Shown here one piece after another: positions 5,391 to 5,500 of a stretch of 5,500 nt of DNA (its first letter is position 1; every line of letters starts with the position of its first letter). Origin of the DNA: Methanomassiliicoccaceae archaeon UBA367. Its GTDB lineage: Archaea > Thermoplasmatota > Thermoplasmata > Methanomassiliicoccales > Methanomethylophilaceae. The notes beneath the pieces were generated by a model. It was not told the DNA's origin. It worked only from the letters and a program-made list of their open reading frames with translations, and did not search any database. The stretch lies in assembly GCA_002506255.1 (NCBI GenBank), contig DAXF01000059.1, positions 3,100 through 8,599 on the forward strand. The letters run 5' to 3'. A program made the position numbers and the translations under genes.

Positions 5391-5500
5391 CTACGGTTTG
5401 ACGAAGACCGCTTCTATCCTGCGCCTCTCTGCTCCGTAGCGAGTTGTCTCGGTCATCACTTCGAGACGCTCTTCCCTAAAATCCGCGAACATCTCCCTGA
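5391..5500 (-). CDS. C-terminal fragment of an unrecognised protein (partial, runs off the window)
   Basis: A reading frame enters from the window edge on the minus strand, stays open for 35 codons and stops at TAG (5393-5391). The tail is charged and ends in ERRRIEAVFVKP. An in-frame ATG at 5492 would give only 33 residues and has just AGGGAG abutting it, too close for a normal SD, so I read this as the end of a longer gene starting beyond the window. Codon choice resembles the neighbouring genes. I do not recognise the family from so short a tail. It lies 33 nt upstream of the zinc-ribbon gene, in the same frame and direction. Confidence 0.6.
   Translation of the reverse strand, partial: REMFADFREERLEVMTETTRYGAERRRIEAVFVKP

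Noticed and set aside
1..5500. CRISPR array, tRNA/rRNA genes, insertion sequence or phage genes
   Set aside because: No spaced repeat series, cloverleaf-like or tRNA-box sequence, transposase motif or terminal inverted repeats seen; nearly all DNA is occupied by ordinary genes.

Overview
The window looks archaeal, most likely a methanogen of the Thermoplasmata/Methanomassiliicoccales kind; the lineage is my inference. The phosphoglycerate mutase is the archaeal apgM type. The flavoprotein carries the compact CX2CX2CX7C motif of methanogen iron-sulfur flavoproteins. Upstream regions show TATA-like boxes rather than -10/-35 pairs, and two genes appear to start without a leader. Coding is dense, with moderately high GC by eye. 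No tRNA, rRNA, CRISPR array, insertion sequence or other mobile-element signature is visible.

Layout: minus-strand genes fill 9-4065 as one tight four-gene run, read right to left. The order is an XRE-cupin regulator (4065-3508), an AMP-forming acyl-CoA synthetase (about 3497-1836), an iron-sulfur flavoprotein (about 1825-1250) and archaeal phosphoglycerate mutase apgM (1247-9). Junctions are 1 to about 12 nt. At two of them the stop codon sits inside the next Shine-Dalgarno (TGAGGTG, 5 nt spacer), which moves the likely starts downstream of the longest-ORF starts. A divergent regulatory region (4066-4229) follows, with TATA-like boxes for both directions, a 22-bp interrupted palindrome and a 21-bp-phased direct repeat. 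An alpha/beta hydrolase (4230-5015, plus strand) starts there. It converges, with a 6-nt overlap, on a small zinc-ribbon membrane protein (5357-5010, minus strand). The window closes with the C-terminal end of an unrecognised minus-strand gene (5500-5391).

How the genes may work together: the regulator's cupin domain probably senses a small ligand and controls the synthetase, which activates a carboxylic acid to its CoA thioester. The divergent hydrolase could release or consume a related ester, thioester or lactone. The flavoprotein could supply redox chemistry. The place of apgM, a central carbon enzyme, at the end of this operon is unexplained. The regulator-synthetase-hydrolase block with its shared control region is the most interesting unit here. 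Its substrate cannot be read from the sequence.
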